NCBI GenBank assembly: GCA_016721425.1
Contig: JADKID010000005.1
Span: forward strand, 1 to 64,000
DNA: 64,000 nucleotides
Reading direction: 5' to 3'
From: Bryobacterales bacterium
Lineage (GTDB): Bacteria; Acidobacteriota; Terriglobia; Bryobacterales; Bryobacteraceae
Of the stretch, positions 1 to 10,539 are shown in pieces. Numbering within the stretch: the stretch's first letter is position 1; every line of letters starts with the position of its first letter. The notes beneath the pieces were generated by a model, which worked only from the letters and a program-made list of their open reading frames with translations, did no database searches and was not told where the DNA came from. Position numbers and translations under genes: made by a program.

Positions 1-651
1 TGGTGGATGCCTATTTCCTCGCCGCCGGCGGGACCATCCCTCGCCGCGGCACGCCCTCACCAAGGGCCTCGGTTACAACATCGGCGGCGGCTTCCACCAC
101 GCATTTGCCGGCTATGGAGAGGGCTTCTGCGCCATCCACGATGTCGCCGTCGCCATCCGCACTCTCCAGCAGGAGGCCTGATCCACACGCCCTCGTCGTC
201 GATTGCGACGTCCACCACGGCAACGGCACTGCCGCCATCTTTGCGGGCGATCGGTCCGTATTCACCCTCTCCATTCACCACTTCAACAACTACCCCACCG
301 AGAAGCCGCCCTCCAGCATGACATCCACCTGGCCGACGCCACCGGCGACAAGGACTATCTCGATCACCTCGCCCCGCCCACGAGACCGCCGTCAGCGGCT
401 TCCGCCCGGACATGGTCTTCTTCGTCGCCGGCTCGACCCTTACTACGACGATCAGCCCGGCGGCCTCTCCCTGACACGGAAGGGCTGTTCCTGCGGGACC
501 GCCTCGTCTTCGACATCGCCTTCCAACGCCATATCCCGGTGGTGGTCACCTGGCAGGCGGCTATGCGCGCCGCCTGCAGGATACGGTCGACCTGCACGCC
601 GCCACGGCCCGCGCCGCGCTCGAATCTCTCCAGGAGTGGAAATCATGGTAA
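1..651 (+). pseudogene. histone deacetylase family protein, 5' partial, multiply frameshifted
   Basis: This is the 3' part of a histone deacetylase/acetoin-utilisation type amidohydrolase (zinc-dependent deacylase). The gene begins outside the window. Recognisable blocks are spread over all three frames: YFLAAGGTI, then ALTKGLGYNIGGGFHHAF, then the catalytic-region block DCDVHHGNGT (about 196-225), then ATGDKDYLDHL, FRPDMVFFVAG, DPYYDDQPGG, LFLRDRLVFD and HIPVVVT, ending with SLQEWKSW and TAA at 649-651. At least seven frame changes are needed in about 650 bases. The blocks between them are intact and keep normal GC-rich third positions, which looks more like base-level indel errors than old decay. 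No single reading frame encodes the enzyme as given. The stop overlaps the start of the next gene by seven bases. Confidence 0.8.
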
Positions 652-2362
652 CCGCCGCTCGTTCTCGCCACCAGCGCCACGGCGCTTCTCGCCAGCCGCG
701 CCATGGGCGCCAATGATCGCGTGCGCCTCGGCCTGCTCGGCGCCGGCGGCTGCGGTCTCTATATCGCCGGCACCGCGAAGGAGTTCGGCAACGCGGATGT
801 CGCCGCCTCTCGAAATCTACGAGCCGCGCATCGAATCCGCCAAAGCGGCCTCAACCAACCGCCATCGTCGCCCGCGACTTCCACGCCATCCTCGACCGCA
901 AGGACATCGACGCCGTCATCGTCGGCGCGCCCGATCACCGGCACGTCCCCATGACCATCGCCGCCGTCCAGGCCGGCAAGGACGTCTACGTTGAGAAGCC
1001 CCTCACCCACTCCGTCGAAGAGGGCGCCTCCCGTCATCGCGGCGGTGCGCGCGTCCAACCGCATCGTGCAGGTCGGCTACCAGCAGCGCAGCTACCCCAC
1101 TTCCTGCAAGCTAAGCAGTTGATTGAATCCGGCGGCATCGGCAAGGTCACCCAGGTGCTCACCTGGTGGAATCAGAACTACGCCACCCAGAAGACTCCGC
1201 CCGCCGTCGATTCCTCCAAGCTCGATTGGAACCAGTTCCTCGGCAATGCCTGCCCGCGCGAATTCGACGCCTGGCGCTTCACAAACTGGCGTTGGTTCTG
1301 GGATTACGGCGGCGGCACCCTGACCGACCTTTTCTCCCACTGGATCGATTCCGTCCACTGGGTCATGGGCGACAGCGTCCCCATCGAAGCCCGCGGCCAG
1401 GGCTCCAAATTCCAGGTCGCCTGGTTCGAAACCCCCGACACCGTCAACGTCTCGCTCCTCTACCCGAAGCAATTCCAGGTCTCCTACGTCAGCACGATGG
1501 TGACGAAAATGGAGGACGGCGGCATCCTCTTCCGCGGCACCGGAGGCAGCCTGCGCCTGTTGCGGCCCTTCTTCGAGGTCTACCCCGAATCCGGCCAGTT
1601 CGATCGCAAGACCTACATGCCGCCGGCTTCCCAAAAGGTCGACGCCACCCGTGACGGCACCGTGGATCATGTCCTCAACTGGCTGGATTGCATCAAAACC
1701 CGCAAGCAGCCCAACGCCCCGGTCGAGAGCAGTGTCGACTCCGCCAACGCCGCCCATTGGGGCAATGAAGCCATCCGCAGCGGCCGCTCCCTCTCACTGC
1801 CCGCCCGCGCCTCCGCGGCGCGCAAGCTCTTCAACGGCGCCAACCTCGAAGGCTGGGTGGAAGATACGCCCAACGTCTGGCAGGCCCGCGACGGCATGAT
1901 CGTCGGCCGCCACGCCGGCCAGAAATGGAACGACTTCCTCCGTACGCGGACACGTTCCAGGATTTCGAGCTCACACTCGAGTTCCGATTGCTCAATGGCG
2001 AGGGCAACAGCGGCATCCAGTTCCGCAGCGTCAATGCCGTGCAGGCCCACGAGCTCTCGGGCTACCAGGCCGACATCGGCCAGAACTACTGGGGCTGCCT
2101 CTACGACGAGTCGCGTCGCAACCGTGTTCTCGCCCAGGCGCCCGCGCCGGCCATCGCTAAGCTCGACAGATCCGGCTGGCACACCTACTCGGTGCGCGCG
2201 CTCGGCAACCATGTCACCATTACGCTGGACGGCATGCGCACAGTGGACTACACCGAGCCGGACCCCGGCATCAACCAGCGCGGCATCATTGCGCTGCAGG
2301 TGCATTCCGGCCCCGGCATCGAGGTACACTTCCGCAACATCGAGATCCGCGAGCTAGTCTGA
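645..2362 (+). pseudogene. Gfo/Idh/MocA oxidoreductase fused to a DUF1080 domain, frameshifted
   Basis: An NAD(P)-dependent oxidoreductase of the Gfo/Idh/MocA family followed by a C-terminal DUF1080 (3-keto-disaccharide hydrolase-like, concanavalin-type) domain. The likely start is ATG 645; a Tat or Sec-like leader (LVLATSATALLASRA) follows after a frame change. The Rossmann motif LGLLGAGGCG lies near 727-756 and the family motif VEKPLTH near 987-1010. DUF1080 starts near 1813 (KLFNGANLEGW) and ends with HFRNIEIRELV. Frame changes are needed near 657, 800, 860, 1024, 1098 and 1935; the middle stretch 1098-1930 is open. Fusions of this kind occur in Acidobacteria and Planctomycetes sugar-oxidation systems. 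The substrate cannot be told. The stop overlaps the next start by one base (TGATG). Confidence 0.8.
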
Positions 2363-2897
2363 TGCTGCGCGTCGTCGCCTTCTGCACCTACCTCGCCGCC
2401 TGGGTTGTCTTCGCCATCGGTGCGGCCATCGGCGTCTACCGGCGCTCCGCCGCCAGGCCGCCACCGCACAGAACATTACCGCGCCCACAATCATCGGCGC
2501 ACTACTCCAGGTCAGTTCCGCCATGGCACTCACGCTCTCCATGCCCGCCGGTTCTCTCCGCCCCCCGCCCGCTCATCTCGCCGCCGTCATCGTGCTGGCG
2601 CCTCTCGGCGCGGCCGTCTTCGTCTGGTCGCTCCGCTCGGCCCGCGAAGGCCTGGTCACCACAGGAGCCTATGCGGTGCTTCGCCATCCGCTCTACCTTG
2701 CCTTCCTGGCCATGCTCCTGGCCACGGGCCTCCTCGTCACCCCTCTCCCCAGACTCGTCATCGCCCTCCTCCTATTCTTGGCGGGCACCGAACTCCGCAT
2801 AGCGGAAGAGGAGCGGGAGCTCGCCGATCGCCACGGCCCCGAATACGACCAGTACCGCCGCCGCACCCGCTGGCGCTATCTCCCCTTGATCCGTTGA
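2362..2897 (+). pseudogene. isoprenylcysteine carboxyl methyltransferase-like membrane protein, one frameshift
   Basis: A small polytopic membrane protein of the isoprenylcysteine carboxyl methyltransferase/phospholipid methyltransferase type. The N-terminal frame starts at ATG 2362 (MLRVVAFCTYLAAWVVF) and breaks near 2455; the rest is open to the TGA at 2895-2897. The C-terminal block carries the family hallmarks: GAYAVLRHPLYLAF, then a conserved EE pair (AEEERELADRHGPEYDQYRRR) before the basic end. About 178 residues if the frame is restored, normal for this family. It is coupled by one base to the upstream oxidoreductase gene. The same indel pattern as the upstream genes suggests sequence error rather than real loss. 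The methyl acceptor is unknown. Confidence 0.75.
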
Positions 2898-3001
2898 CCG
2901 CCCCGCGGCGACGAGCCGCGAGAGCCGCGGCCTGCACTCGCGACTGCCTCCCAGGACCAGTGATCGCGGTTTACAAGGTTGACTATTCAGGACAGATAAC
3001 T

Positions 3002-3016
3002 CCTTTGTAACAAAGG
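3002..3016. promoter_or_regulatory. palindrome, candidate operator of TonB receptor 1
   Basis: CCTTTGT-A-ACAAAGG is a perfect 7+1+7 palindrome. It ends two bases before the -35 box of the promoter at 3019-3047, a position suited to a regulator that either contacts or blocks RNA polymerase. No regulator gene is adjacent, so the cognate protein is unknown. That it is a binding site is an inference. Confidence 0.45.
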
Positions 3017-3018
3017 GC

Positions 3019-3047
3019 TTGACGGCGCTGATGCAACCACCTAGAAT
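3019..3047 (+). promoter_or_regulatory. sigma70-type promoter of TonB receptor 1
   Basis: TTGACG (3019-3024), a 17-base spacer and TAGAAT (3042-3047) match the housekeeping consensus in 10 of 12 positions. Transcription would start near 3054, giving a leader of about 40 bases with AAAGGAG (3087-3092 region) just before ATG 3096. Confidence 0.7.
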
Positions 3048-3095
3048 TGCTCATACGCTTTGAGGGCCCGCATTGCCCAGTCTGCAAAGGAGTCT

Positions 3096-6000
3096 ATGAG
3101 ACATCTGTATCTAGCCGCGCTGCTATCAGCGGCGCTTGCCGTGTCCGCTTGGGGACAGGTGGCCACCGGGTCGCTTGCCGGATCGGTGGTCGATTCCACC
3201 GGAGCCGTTGTACCGTCAGTCAAAATCACAGCAACAAACATGGCGTCGGGATCGAGGATTGAAACGGTCGGCACAGAGGCCGGACTGTACGTTTTCCCCT
3301 CACTCCCCACTGGCGTCTATTCAATCACCGCGGAGAAGGCCGGCTTCAAGAAGATGAACCGTGCCGATATCGAGATTCGTATCGCCCAACGCATCGACAT
3401 GAACATCAGCCTGGAGATCGGCGATGTCCAGCAGACGGTTACCGTCAGCGCCGAGGCGCCAATCCTGGACACCTCGACCTCGGAACGCGGTAACAACGTC
3501 TCGGTCAAAATGATGAGCGATCTGCCGCTATTTGCAGGCGGCGTCCGGAACCCCCGCAGCTTCGTCAACTACATGCCGGGCGTGACCAACAACGGCGAGC
3601 AGAGCGTCAACGGCTCCGGCGGACGCGGTCAGGAAATTATTATCGACGGCGCCAGTTCGCTCAATGTCGAGTCGAGCACCATGCTCACGTTCCCTTCGGC
3701 CGAGATGTTCTCCGAGTTTAAACTCGTGGGCAGCAACTTCTCAGCCGAGTATGGCCGCATCGGTGGGAGCATTGAGATGTACGTGGCGCGCAGCGGCACC
3801 AACTGGTTCCACGGCACCACATTTCTCAACATGCGGCGCGACATCTGGAACGCCAACGCGTGGTCTCGGAATTCAAGCACGAATCCGGCCACCAGCTTCA
3901 AGCCGAAAGAGCGGATCAACGAAGTCGGGGGAGCCGCTGGCGGACCTGTGTATATTCCAAAGATCTACAACGGGAAGGACAAGACCTTCTGGTACTTCAC
4001 CTACACGAAGGATATGCGGCCCATCACGCCGGCGTTCCCGGTGATGACCGTGCCAACGGCGCTGATGAAACAGGGCAACTTTACGGAGGCCGGCGTTCCG
4101 TTGATCTATGATCCGGCTACCACGGCGGGCAATGTCCGCCAGCCCTTTGCAGGCAACATCATCCCCCTGTCTCGTTTCAGCCCGATTTCGAAGAACATCG
4201 TAGCCAATATCCCCAACCCTGACTTGCCCAGGCTGGCGTCGAACTACAACTTCGTGAACCAGACCGTATTCAACCGCTATATCTGGAGCGTGAAATTCGA
4301 CCATGCCTTCTCGGCAACCAACCGAGTGTCGTTCTTCTATAACAACGACGTTCAGGATTCAGAAGGCATCCAGGGCTTCGCAGGCTACCTGGGCAACGGC
4401 CTGCTGGACTCACAGAAGCCGTACACCTATCGCATCAACCATGACCTCAGCATCAAGCCCAATCTACTGATGCACACCACGTACGGGTTCTATAAATCCC
4501 AGCAGACGTGGGACAACCCAGCCCAGAAGGGCGGGGGCACCGCTCTAGGATTCAAGGGACTCTCGGGTGACTCCGATGCAACGCCTCGCATCCGGTTCTC
4601 CGGTCCGGCGGGGTTGTCGTATTTCGGCATGGACCAGGGCAAGGTGGGTAATGGCGCCCAGTACAACCGCCAGCACTGGCTCAGCCAGGGCTACACACTG
4701 CTCAAGGGTAAGCACGAGTTCAAGTTCGGCTGGAATTGGCGGAGGTTCGAGACTCTCGGCATGGACTTGGCCGGCACCAACGGCCTCTATCAGTTCAACC
4801 GGGCGCAGACCGCGCTGCCAACTGCGCTTACCAGCACAGGCCATGAGTTCGCCAGCATGCTGCTTGGGGCAGTCGACATCGCATCCACAGTTGTGCCGCC
4901 GGTTCTGTTCGACACGACCAAGTACTACGACACTTCAGTCTATCTCCAGGACAACTGGCGTGTGAATTCGAAGCTGACACTGAACCTGGGAATCCGCTAT
5001 GAAGTGCCGATCGGTTGGCACGTGCCGGGCGGCAATGGATACTCCATGGTCGACATCAACGTGCCGAATCCAGGCGCCGGCGGACGTCCGGGAGCCCTGG
5101 TGTTCTCCGGCACCGGGCCCGGCAGAACCGGCCAGAAACGGTTCTATCCGACCGATTGGTCGGCCATCGGACCTCGCCTCGGGTTCGCGTATCGGGTGGG
5201 ATCGAAGACCGTCATCCGCGGCGGCTGGTCTATCTACTACCAGGGGGCTTTCGAGTGGCGGATGCGGATGCCGGGCCGGCTTCTCGGGCTCCAACGATCT
5301 CCAGAGCGACGGTATCAACCCGGTACTCGGTTGGGATTCCGGGATTCCCCTGGCGCCCGGTTATCGCCCGCCACCCATCATCGATCCGACCTACGTCAAC
5401 TACCAGAGCGTGCAGTACCAGGGACCGACAGCCGGCCAACCGGCCCGGATCTATAACTGGAGCTTGAACATTCAGCATGAAGTCAAGAACTGGCTGATCG
5501 ACGTCGCCTACCAGGGCAATCGCGGAACCCGCCTGAATTCCACCATGGACCTGAACCAGCTTCCGACGAGTTTGCTTCAGTACGGTTCGCTGCTGGGGCA
5601 GCGGATCGATTCGCCCGCGGCGGCGGCGGCGGGCTTCAAGAAGCCATATGACAGCTTCCCGGGCAACCTGAGTGTGGCGCAGTCTCTACGCGCCTACCCG
5701 CAGTACCTTACCGTCAACAGCCTGTTTGCGGGCTTTGGCCGTAGTTGGTATGACGCTTTGCAGGCCAAGCTGGAACGGCGCTTCGGTTCCTTCCAGTTGA
5801 TATCCAACTACACGTGGTCCAAGAGCTTGGGCTATGGGCACTATCGCCAAGTCTTCGGACAAGGTGGCAGCCCTGGCGCGACGCCGCAGGACTACAACAA
5901 CGTCGCTGACTCAAAGAGCTTCATGAACATGGACATTCCGCACGTGTTCAACATAATGCTGGCGTACGACATGCCGTTCGGCAAAGGCAAGAAGTGGCTC

Positions 6001-6525
6001 AGCAACTCGAACGGCTTCGTCAACGCGTTCGTCGGCGGATGGACGATCGCCAGCGTGGACGTCTATCGCAAAGGTACGCTGATCTGGCTCACCACGCCGG
6101 GCAATCCGCTGGGCAACGGTGTGTTGTTCTCTCCGGCCACCAAAGCAAATCACGGAACAGGTCCGATCCGCACAGGCATCGACCGGACAACCCTGGATCC
6201 GAACAATCCAACCACTCGGTGGTTCAATGCGGCCGCATTCACGCCGGCCACTTCCTACAAGTTGGGCTCGGCGGCGTTCTACCACGACGATTTCCGCCAA
6301 CCGGCGGTCTTCACCGAGAACCTCTCCATCGTGAAGCGGACTACGCTGTTTGCTAACGACCGGAATCCTGTCGTCCTCACTTACCGGGCGGACGGATTCA
6401 ACATCTTCAACCGCACGAACTTCGGCGGCGTGGTGGGCACAATTGGCAACGCCAATTTCGGCCGGCCAACGGCTGTTCAGGTTGGCGCTCGCGCAATCAC
6501 CATGGGACTCCGCCTCGAGTTCTAA
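3096..6525 (+). pseudogene. TonB-dependent receptor with carboxypeptidase regulatory-like domain (receptor 1), one frameshift
   Basis: A large outer-membrane receptor of the acidobacterial Oar/SusC-like kind, about 1143 residues. ATG 3096 is chosen because AAAGGAG lies 4-8 bases upstream and the product opens with a signal peptide (MRHLYLAALLSAALAVSAWGQ). A carboxypeptidase-regulatory-like/CnaB fold follows (about residues 25-110: GSLAGSVVDSTGAVV ... YVFPSLPTGVYSI), then the plug (about 120-240) and the beta-barrel, ending in the aromatic residue typical of outer-membrane barrels (LRLEF). The frame shifts near 5240-5256: upstream runs through IYYQGAF and downstream resumes at GGCGCRAGFSGSND. 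Both halves are otherwise intact, so a single base error is as likely as a real mutation. It probably imports an oligosaccharide or similar ligand; the ligand is unknown. Confidence 0.85.
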
Positions 6526-6542
6526 CCCTCAACCCAAAACTA

Positions 6543-6576
6543 CAAGGGCCGCCCTCACCGGCGGCCCTTGTCATTT
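6543..6576 (+). terminator. rho-independent terminator after TonB receptor 1
   Basis: CAAGGGCCGCC (6543-6553), loop CTCACC, and GGCGGCCCTTG (6560-6570) form a perfect 11-bp GC-rich stem followed by TCATTT. It lies 18 bases after the receptor stop and ends just before the convergent permease gene, so it may serve both directions. Confidence 0.8.
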
Positions 6577-6586
6577 CCGGCACCCC

Positions 6587-9016
6587 TCAATCGTGCCGCA
6601 GCGCCGTCATTGGATCCACCCGCGACGCCCGCCGTGCCGGCACCCATGTCGCAAAGAACGCAATCACCGCCAGGAACACCGGCACTCCCGTGAACGTCGC
6701 CAAATCGTGCGGCTTCACCCCATACAGAATCCCCGACGCCAATTTCGCGGAAGCCAGCGCCGCCGTTAATCCCACCACCATCGCAATCCCGGTCAGTATC
6801 AAGCCCTGCCGCACCACCATCCGTTGCACCCCGCCCGCCTCGGCGCCCAGCGCGATCCGGATTCCAATCTCGCGCGTCCGCCGGCTGACCGAATAGCTCA
6901 TCACGCCATACAGCCCTACCGCTGCCAGCAACAATCCCACCCCGCCAAACACTCCGAACAGCGTGCCCGCCAAGCGCGGCAGGAATAGAGCGTTCTTCAA
7001 ATGCTCTTCCATCGTCTCCGCACTGAAGATCGCCAGCCCCGCGTCCATCTGCTGGATCTCCCGCCGCACCATCGCCGCCACATCCCCGCTGCCCCGTACC
7101 AGCAGGGAGTACCCCATGAACGACGGCGACACCCCCACCTCCTGCGCCAGGGACCGGTACAACATCGACTTCTGGTTCTCGCCCAGCGTCCGCGATTTCG
7201 CGTTCTTCACCACACCGATCACTTCATACACCGTCCCGCCGCCCGTCACTCGCTGCCCGATCGGGTTCCCTCCGCCCATCACCTTCTGCACAAACGCCTC
7301 GTTCACCACCGCCACCTTTTGCGACGCCGCCGTCTCCCCTCCAAAATCCCGCCCCGCCACCAGCCCAATTCCCAACGTGGTGAAGTAATCGCTGGAAACC
7401 ATGTAGAAATCCGCCGATTGCCGCTGGCCGCCCTCCACGTTCGGCGCGCCTTCCCGCCCAACCCCATTCGATGTCCCCCCAATCGAGAGCGGCACGATGT
7501 CCGTCACTGCCACCGACTGGACGCCCGGCAGCCTCGAGACCCGCTCCTTCACCGAATCCAGAAACCGCACCGTTCGCTCCGTCGAGTACCCATGCAGCGC
7601 CGGATCCACTGCCATCATCGTAATACCCTCACCCCGGAATCCAATATCGATGCCTGCCGCGCTCTGCAAACTCCGCAGGAAGAGGCCCGTCGCACACAGG
7701 AGCGTCAGCGACATCGCCACCTGCGCCACCACCAACACGTTCCGCATTGTCCATTTCCGGCCCGGCTTCGACAAGACATCCTCGCCCTTCAAAGCCGCCG
7801 TCAGGATCGGCCGTGACGCCGCCAGCGCCGGAGCCAGCCCAAACAACAACCCCGTCCCCAGGCTCAGCAGAAACGTGTACGCCAGCACCTTCCAATCCAC
7901 GCCCACGCGCAGGTCCAGTGGAAACGGAATGGGCAAGTGGAAACTCGATAGGGCCTGCGTGGCCCACACTGAGAGCAGCACACCAAACAGCCCGCCGGCC
8001 AGCGAGACAATCAGGCTCTCCGTCAACATCTGTCGCACCAACTGCCACCGCGTCGCCCCCATCGCCAACCGCACCGCCATCTCCCGCTGCCGCGCCGAAG
8101 CCTGCGCCAGCAGCAGATTCGCGACATTCGCGCAAGCGATCAGCAGCACCAGCAACACCACCACACTCAGTGCGCCCAGGAACATCAGCAACGCGTTCTT
8201 CATCGCCGGATGCACAGCCCCGGCCGGATTCATCTGGAACGCCCGGTCCTTCTCGCTCTCCGGATGCGCCGCGGCCAGCCGCTTCGCCAGCACCTGCAAC
8301 TCTGCATCCGCCTGCTCGCGGGACACGCCCGGCTTGATCCGCGCCGTCACGTCCAGCCACGAGTGAGTCCGCTCCGAACGGTTGCCCAGCTTCGGCATCA
8401 ACTGCTCTGACATCCCGATCGGCACCCACAGTTCCGACTCGAGCCCCAGATCCAAGCCGCGATACCCCGCCGGCGCCACCCCCACGACTGTGAATGGCCG
8501 CCCCGACACCGGCACCGCCTGGCCCACAATCCCCGCGTCGCCGCCAAACCGCCGCTGCCACAGCGCGTGGCTCAGCACCACCGCCGGCACCCTCTCCTCG
8601 TCAGAGGTGAACCCGCGCCCCACCGTCATCTTCAGTTGCGCCGTCTGGAAATAGTTCGCCGAGACCAGTTGCCCCCACACCCGCTCCGGCTCGCCCCGGC
8701 CGCCAATCGACGCCGGCAACAACGGAAAGTACGCCGAAACGCTCGAAAACGAGCGCATCTGGTCGCGAATGTCCTCAAATTGCGGATACGAGAAATTCGA
8801 GCAGCAGTCCCCGCTCTGCTTCTTGGTGTAGAGGCTCACCATCGTGGCGGCATCGCCCACCGGCGCCGGCCGCAGCACAAACGTGCTCACCATTGAGAAG
8901 ATCGTCGCGTTCGCCGCGATCCCCAGGCCAATTGACACAACGGCCGCCGCCGTGAAGCCAGGAGATTTCATCAATCGCCGGAAGGCGTACGTCACATTCT
9001 GCGTCAGGGCTGCCAT
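6587..9016 (-). CDS. ADOP-type MacB/FtsX ABC permease
   Basis: An 809-residue permease of the acidobacterial duplicated orphan permease (ADOP) group. It starts at 9016 with an AGAGGAA ribosome site. The order is a TM segment (about residues 15-40: GFTAAAVVSIGLGIAANATIFSMV), a MacB-type periplasmic core (about 50-240), three TM segments of an FtsX domain (about 280-400), a second core (about 430-640) and a second FtsX domain (about 690-800, with RTREIGIRIALGA). It ends in the usual ALRHD tail. These proteins have no ATPase of their own domain. Here the gene lies 59 bases after the GntR-ABC operon on the same strand, so it could share that transcript, although its usual ATPase partner would be of the MacB/LolD type. 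Substrate unknown. Confidence 0.9.
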   Translation of the reverse strand: MAALTQNVTYAFRRLMKSPGFTAAAVVSIGLGIAANATIFSMVSTFVLRPAPVGDAATMVSLYTKKQSGDCCSNFSYPQFEDIRDQMRSFSSVSAYFPLLPASIGGRGEPERVWGQLVSANYFQTAQLKMTVGRGFTSDEERVPAVVLSHALWQRRFGGDAGIVGQAVPVSGRPFTVVGVAPAGYRGLDLGLESELWVPIGMSEQLMPKLGNRSERTHSWLDVTARIKPGVSREQADAELQVLAKRLAAAHPESEKDRAFQMNPAGAVHPAMKNALLMFLGALSVVVLLVLLIACANVANLLLAQASARQREMAVRLAMGATRWQLVRQMLTESLIVSLAGGLFGVLLSVWATQALSSFHLPIPFPLDLRVGVDWKVLAYTFLLSLGTGLLFGLAPALAASRPILTAALKGEDVLSKPGRKWTMRNVLVVAQVAMSLTLLCATGLFLRSLQSAAGIDIGFRGEGITMMAVDPALHGYSTERTVRFLDSVKERVSRLPGVQSVAVTDIVPLSIGGTSNGVGREGAPNVEGGQRQSADFYMVSSDYFTTLGIGLVAGRDFGGETAASQKVAVVNEAFVQKVMGGGNPIGQRVTGGGTVYEVIGVVKNAKSRTLGENQKSMLYRSLAQEVGVSPSFMGYSLLVRGSGDVAAMVRREIQQMDAGLAIFSAETMEEHLKNALFLPRLAGTLFGVFGGVGLLLAAVGLYGVMSYSVSRRTREIGIRIALGAEAGGVQRMVVRQGLILTGIAMVVGLTAALASAKLASGILYGVKPHDLATFTGVPVFLAVIAFFATWVPARRASRVDPMTALRHD

Positions 9017-9075
9017 GGAGATTCCTCTATGGCTCTAACGTGCCAGCCACCCCATTTGTTCACGCGAAGCCAAAA

Positions 9076-10539
9076 CTACGGCACCCGGTAGTCACCCAGT
9101 TTCCGTCCCGTCACATCAAACTCCCGTTCGATGAAGGCCACCGGCGCCCACGTCTCGTACGTGATCCGTCCGCCCGCCAAACCCCTCGCCGCCGATAGTT
9201 CACCCGAATAGTCGAGCCGCTCGATCGACGCCCCCACACCGCGCATCGGCGCCAGCGAGAACTCAAATGGAAGCGGCGACAAGCTGGAAAGCGATGAGAG
9301 CACCGTCATCACGCTGCCCTGTTGCGGCTCCCTGGCCCACAGAGTGACCCGCGTCTCCGTTGGCGTCCGGAACGGAGTCCGGCAATAGAACACCGGGATG
9401 CGGTCAAAGCTAGCCTCGCAAACACCCACGCCCGGCACCATCTGCCGCGTGTTTTCGAAGGTGAAATCCTGCTTCGCCCTCGGCGCCAGCACGGCCAGAA
9501 AAATGCGGCCCTTCAACCGCGCCGGGCTCTCCTGGCCCGCCAGGAACTGGGCCTTCTGCATCTCGACTCGTACGAAACTCAGTGCTCCGCCCTCCGGCTG
9601 CCTGAACCACGGCACCCGCTCATCCAGGCTTACGTTGCCCTCGGGACCTGCCGGCGCCTCCACCCTCAACACACGGATCCGGTAACCCGCCGGCGCGCCC
9701 TTCACTTCCACCGGAAACCTCAATCGCGCCGTCGAGCTACTCACAGACCAACCGGCTGTGCTGCCCAACTGCAACTCTCCCATCTGAATCACCAGCTCGC
9801 TTTCGTCCACGGCCTGCGTCGCAAACAGCCGCTGACAGGCGAACGCCGCCCCCCATGGCAGACCCATTGTGACGCCCGCAGCCGCAGCCGCCCCCACCGC
9901 CAGCAAGATTCTCGCCCGCGCGGTCCAACGCTGGCGGTATTGCAGCCACACCACCACGCCCGCAAATAGTCCAATCACCAAGGCGGCCAAACCCATCGGC
10001 ACCCAATCCACACCCTGCCAGAGGGACTCTTCATTGGACACGACACTGGCGAGGAAGACGAACCCCAGCACGCCCATCAACGCCTGCGGAATCGTCCGCG
10101 TCACCACCGCCAACGCCGCCGCCGGTAGCAGAAACACGCCAATCCAAACCGCCAGCGACCACGCCATCCCCGGCAGATTGCCCAGCACCGGAAACCCATT
10201 TGCCGCCACCACGATGGCATCCCGCACCGCGATCGGCGCCAGCACAAACAACACCACAAACAGCGCCTTTGCGACTGCCACGTGCCAGCGCCGGATGGGC
10301 CGCGTCAGCCAGTCGTGCTCCCGGCCCACTAGTCCATCTCTTTGCACCACCCGCAACACCAGCAGAATCCAAGCCAGCACAATCGCCGGCTGCGACCAGA
10401 ATTGCCCCAGGTGGTTCAGCGTGGCGTGCTGACTGGGCCACTCCAACAGCGCGGTCGCCAGCGTCAGCGCCACCGTAGCCACAATCTCCCACCGCAGTCC
10501 CCGGATGTCTTTCTTGAGAATATGCTGCACCATCTTCAT
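9076..10539 (-). CDS. ABC-2-like multi-spanning membrane protein, paralogue 1
   Basis: A 487-residue membrane protein, probably a permease component of the ABC exporter encoded upstream. The start at 10539 (MKMVQHILKKDIRGLRWEI) is set by an ATGA overlap with the preceding gene; a longer upstream frame is a shadow. The N-terminal half holds about six to seven hydrophobic segments, including REHDWLTRPIRRWHVAVAKALFVVLF; the C-terminal half is soluble and probably extracytoplasmic. It is clearly paralogous to the gene before it: both share the KDMRxLxWE start, the EHDWxTRPIRR motif, and the closing ETWAPVAFIEREF / ETWAPVAYVERTF block. No enzymatic motif is visible. I infer a heteromeric pair. Confidence 0.75.
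   Translation of the reverse strand: MKMVQHILKKDIRGLRWEIVATVALTLATALLEWPSQHATLNHLGQFWSQPAIVLAWILLVLRVVQRDGLVGREHDWLTRPIRRWHVAVAKALFVVLFVLAPIAVRDAIVVAANGFPVLGNLPGMAWSLAVWIGVFLLPAAALAVVTRTIPQALMGVLGFVFLASVVSNEESLWQGVDWVPMGLAALVIGLFAGVVVWLQYRQRWTARARILLAVGAAAAAGVTMGLPWGAAFACQRLFATQAVDESELVIQMGELQLGSTAGWSVSSSTARLRFPVEVKGAPAGYRIRVLRVEAPAGPEGNVSLDERVPWFRQPEGGALSFVRVEMQKAQFLAGQESPARLKGRIFLAVLAPRAKQDFTFENTRQMVPGVGVCEASFDRIPVFYCRTPFRTPTETRVTLWAREPQQGSVMTVLSSLSSLSPLPFEFSLAPMRGVGASIERLDYSGELSAARGLAGGRITYETWAPVAFIEREFDVTGRKLGDYRVP

Noticed and set aside
5617..5632. GCG-repeat run in TonB receptor 1 as a slippage or phase-variation tract
   Set aside because: It encodes an in-frame alanine run of five and does not coincide with the frameshift near 5250.
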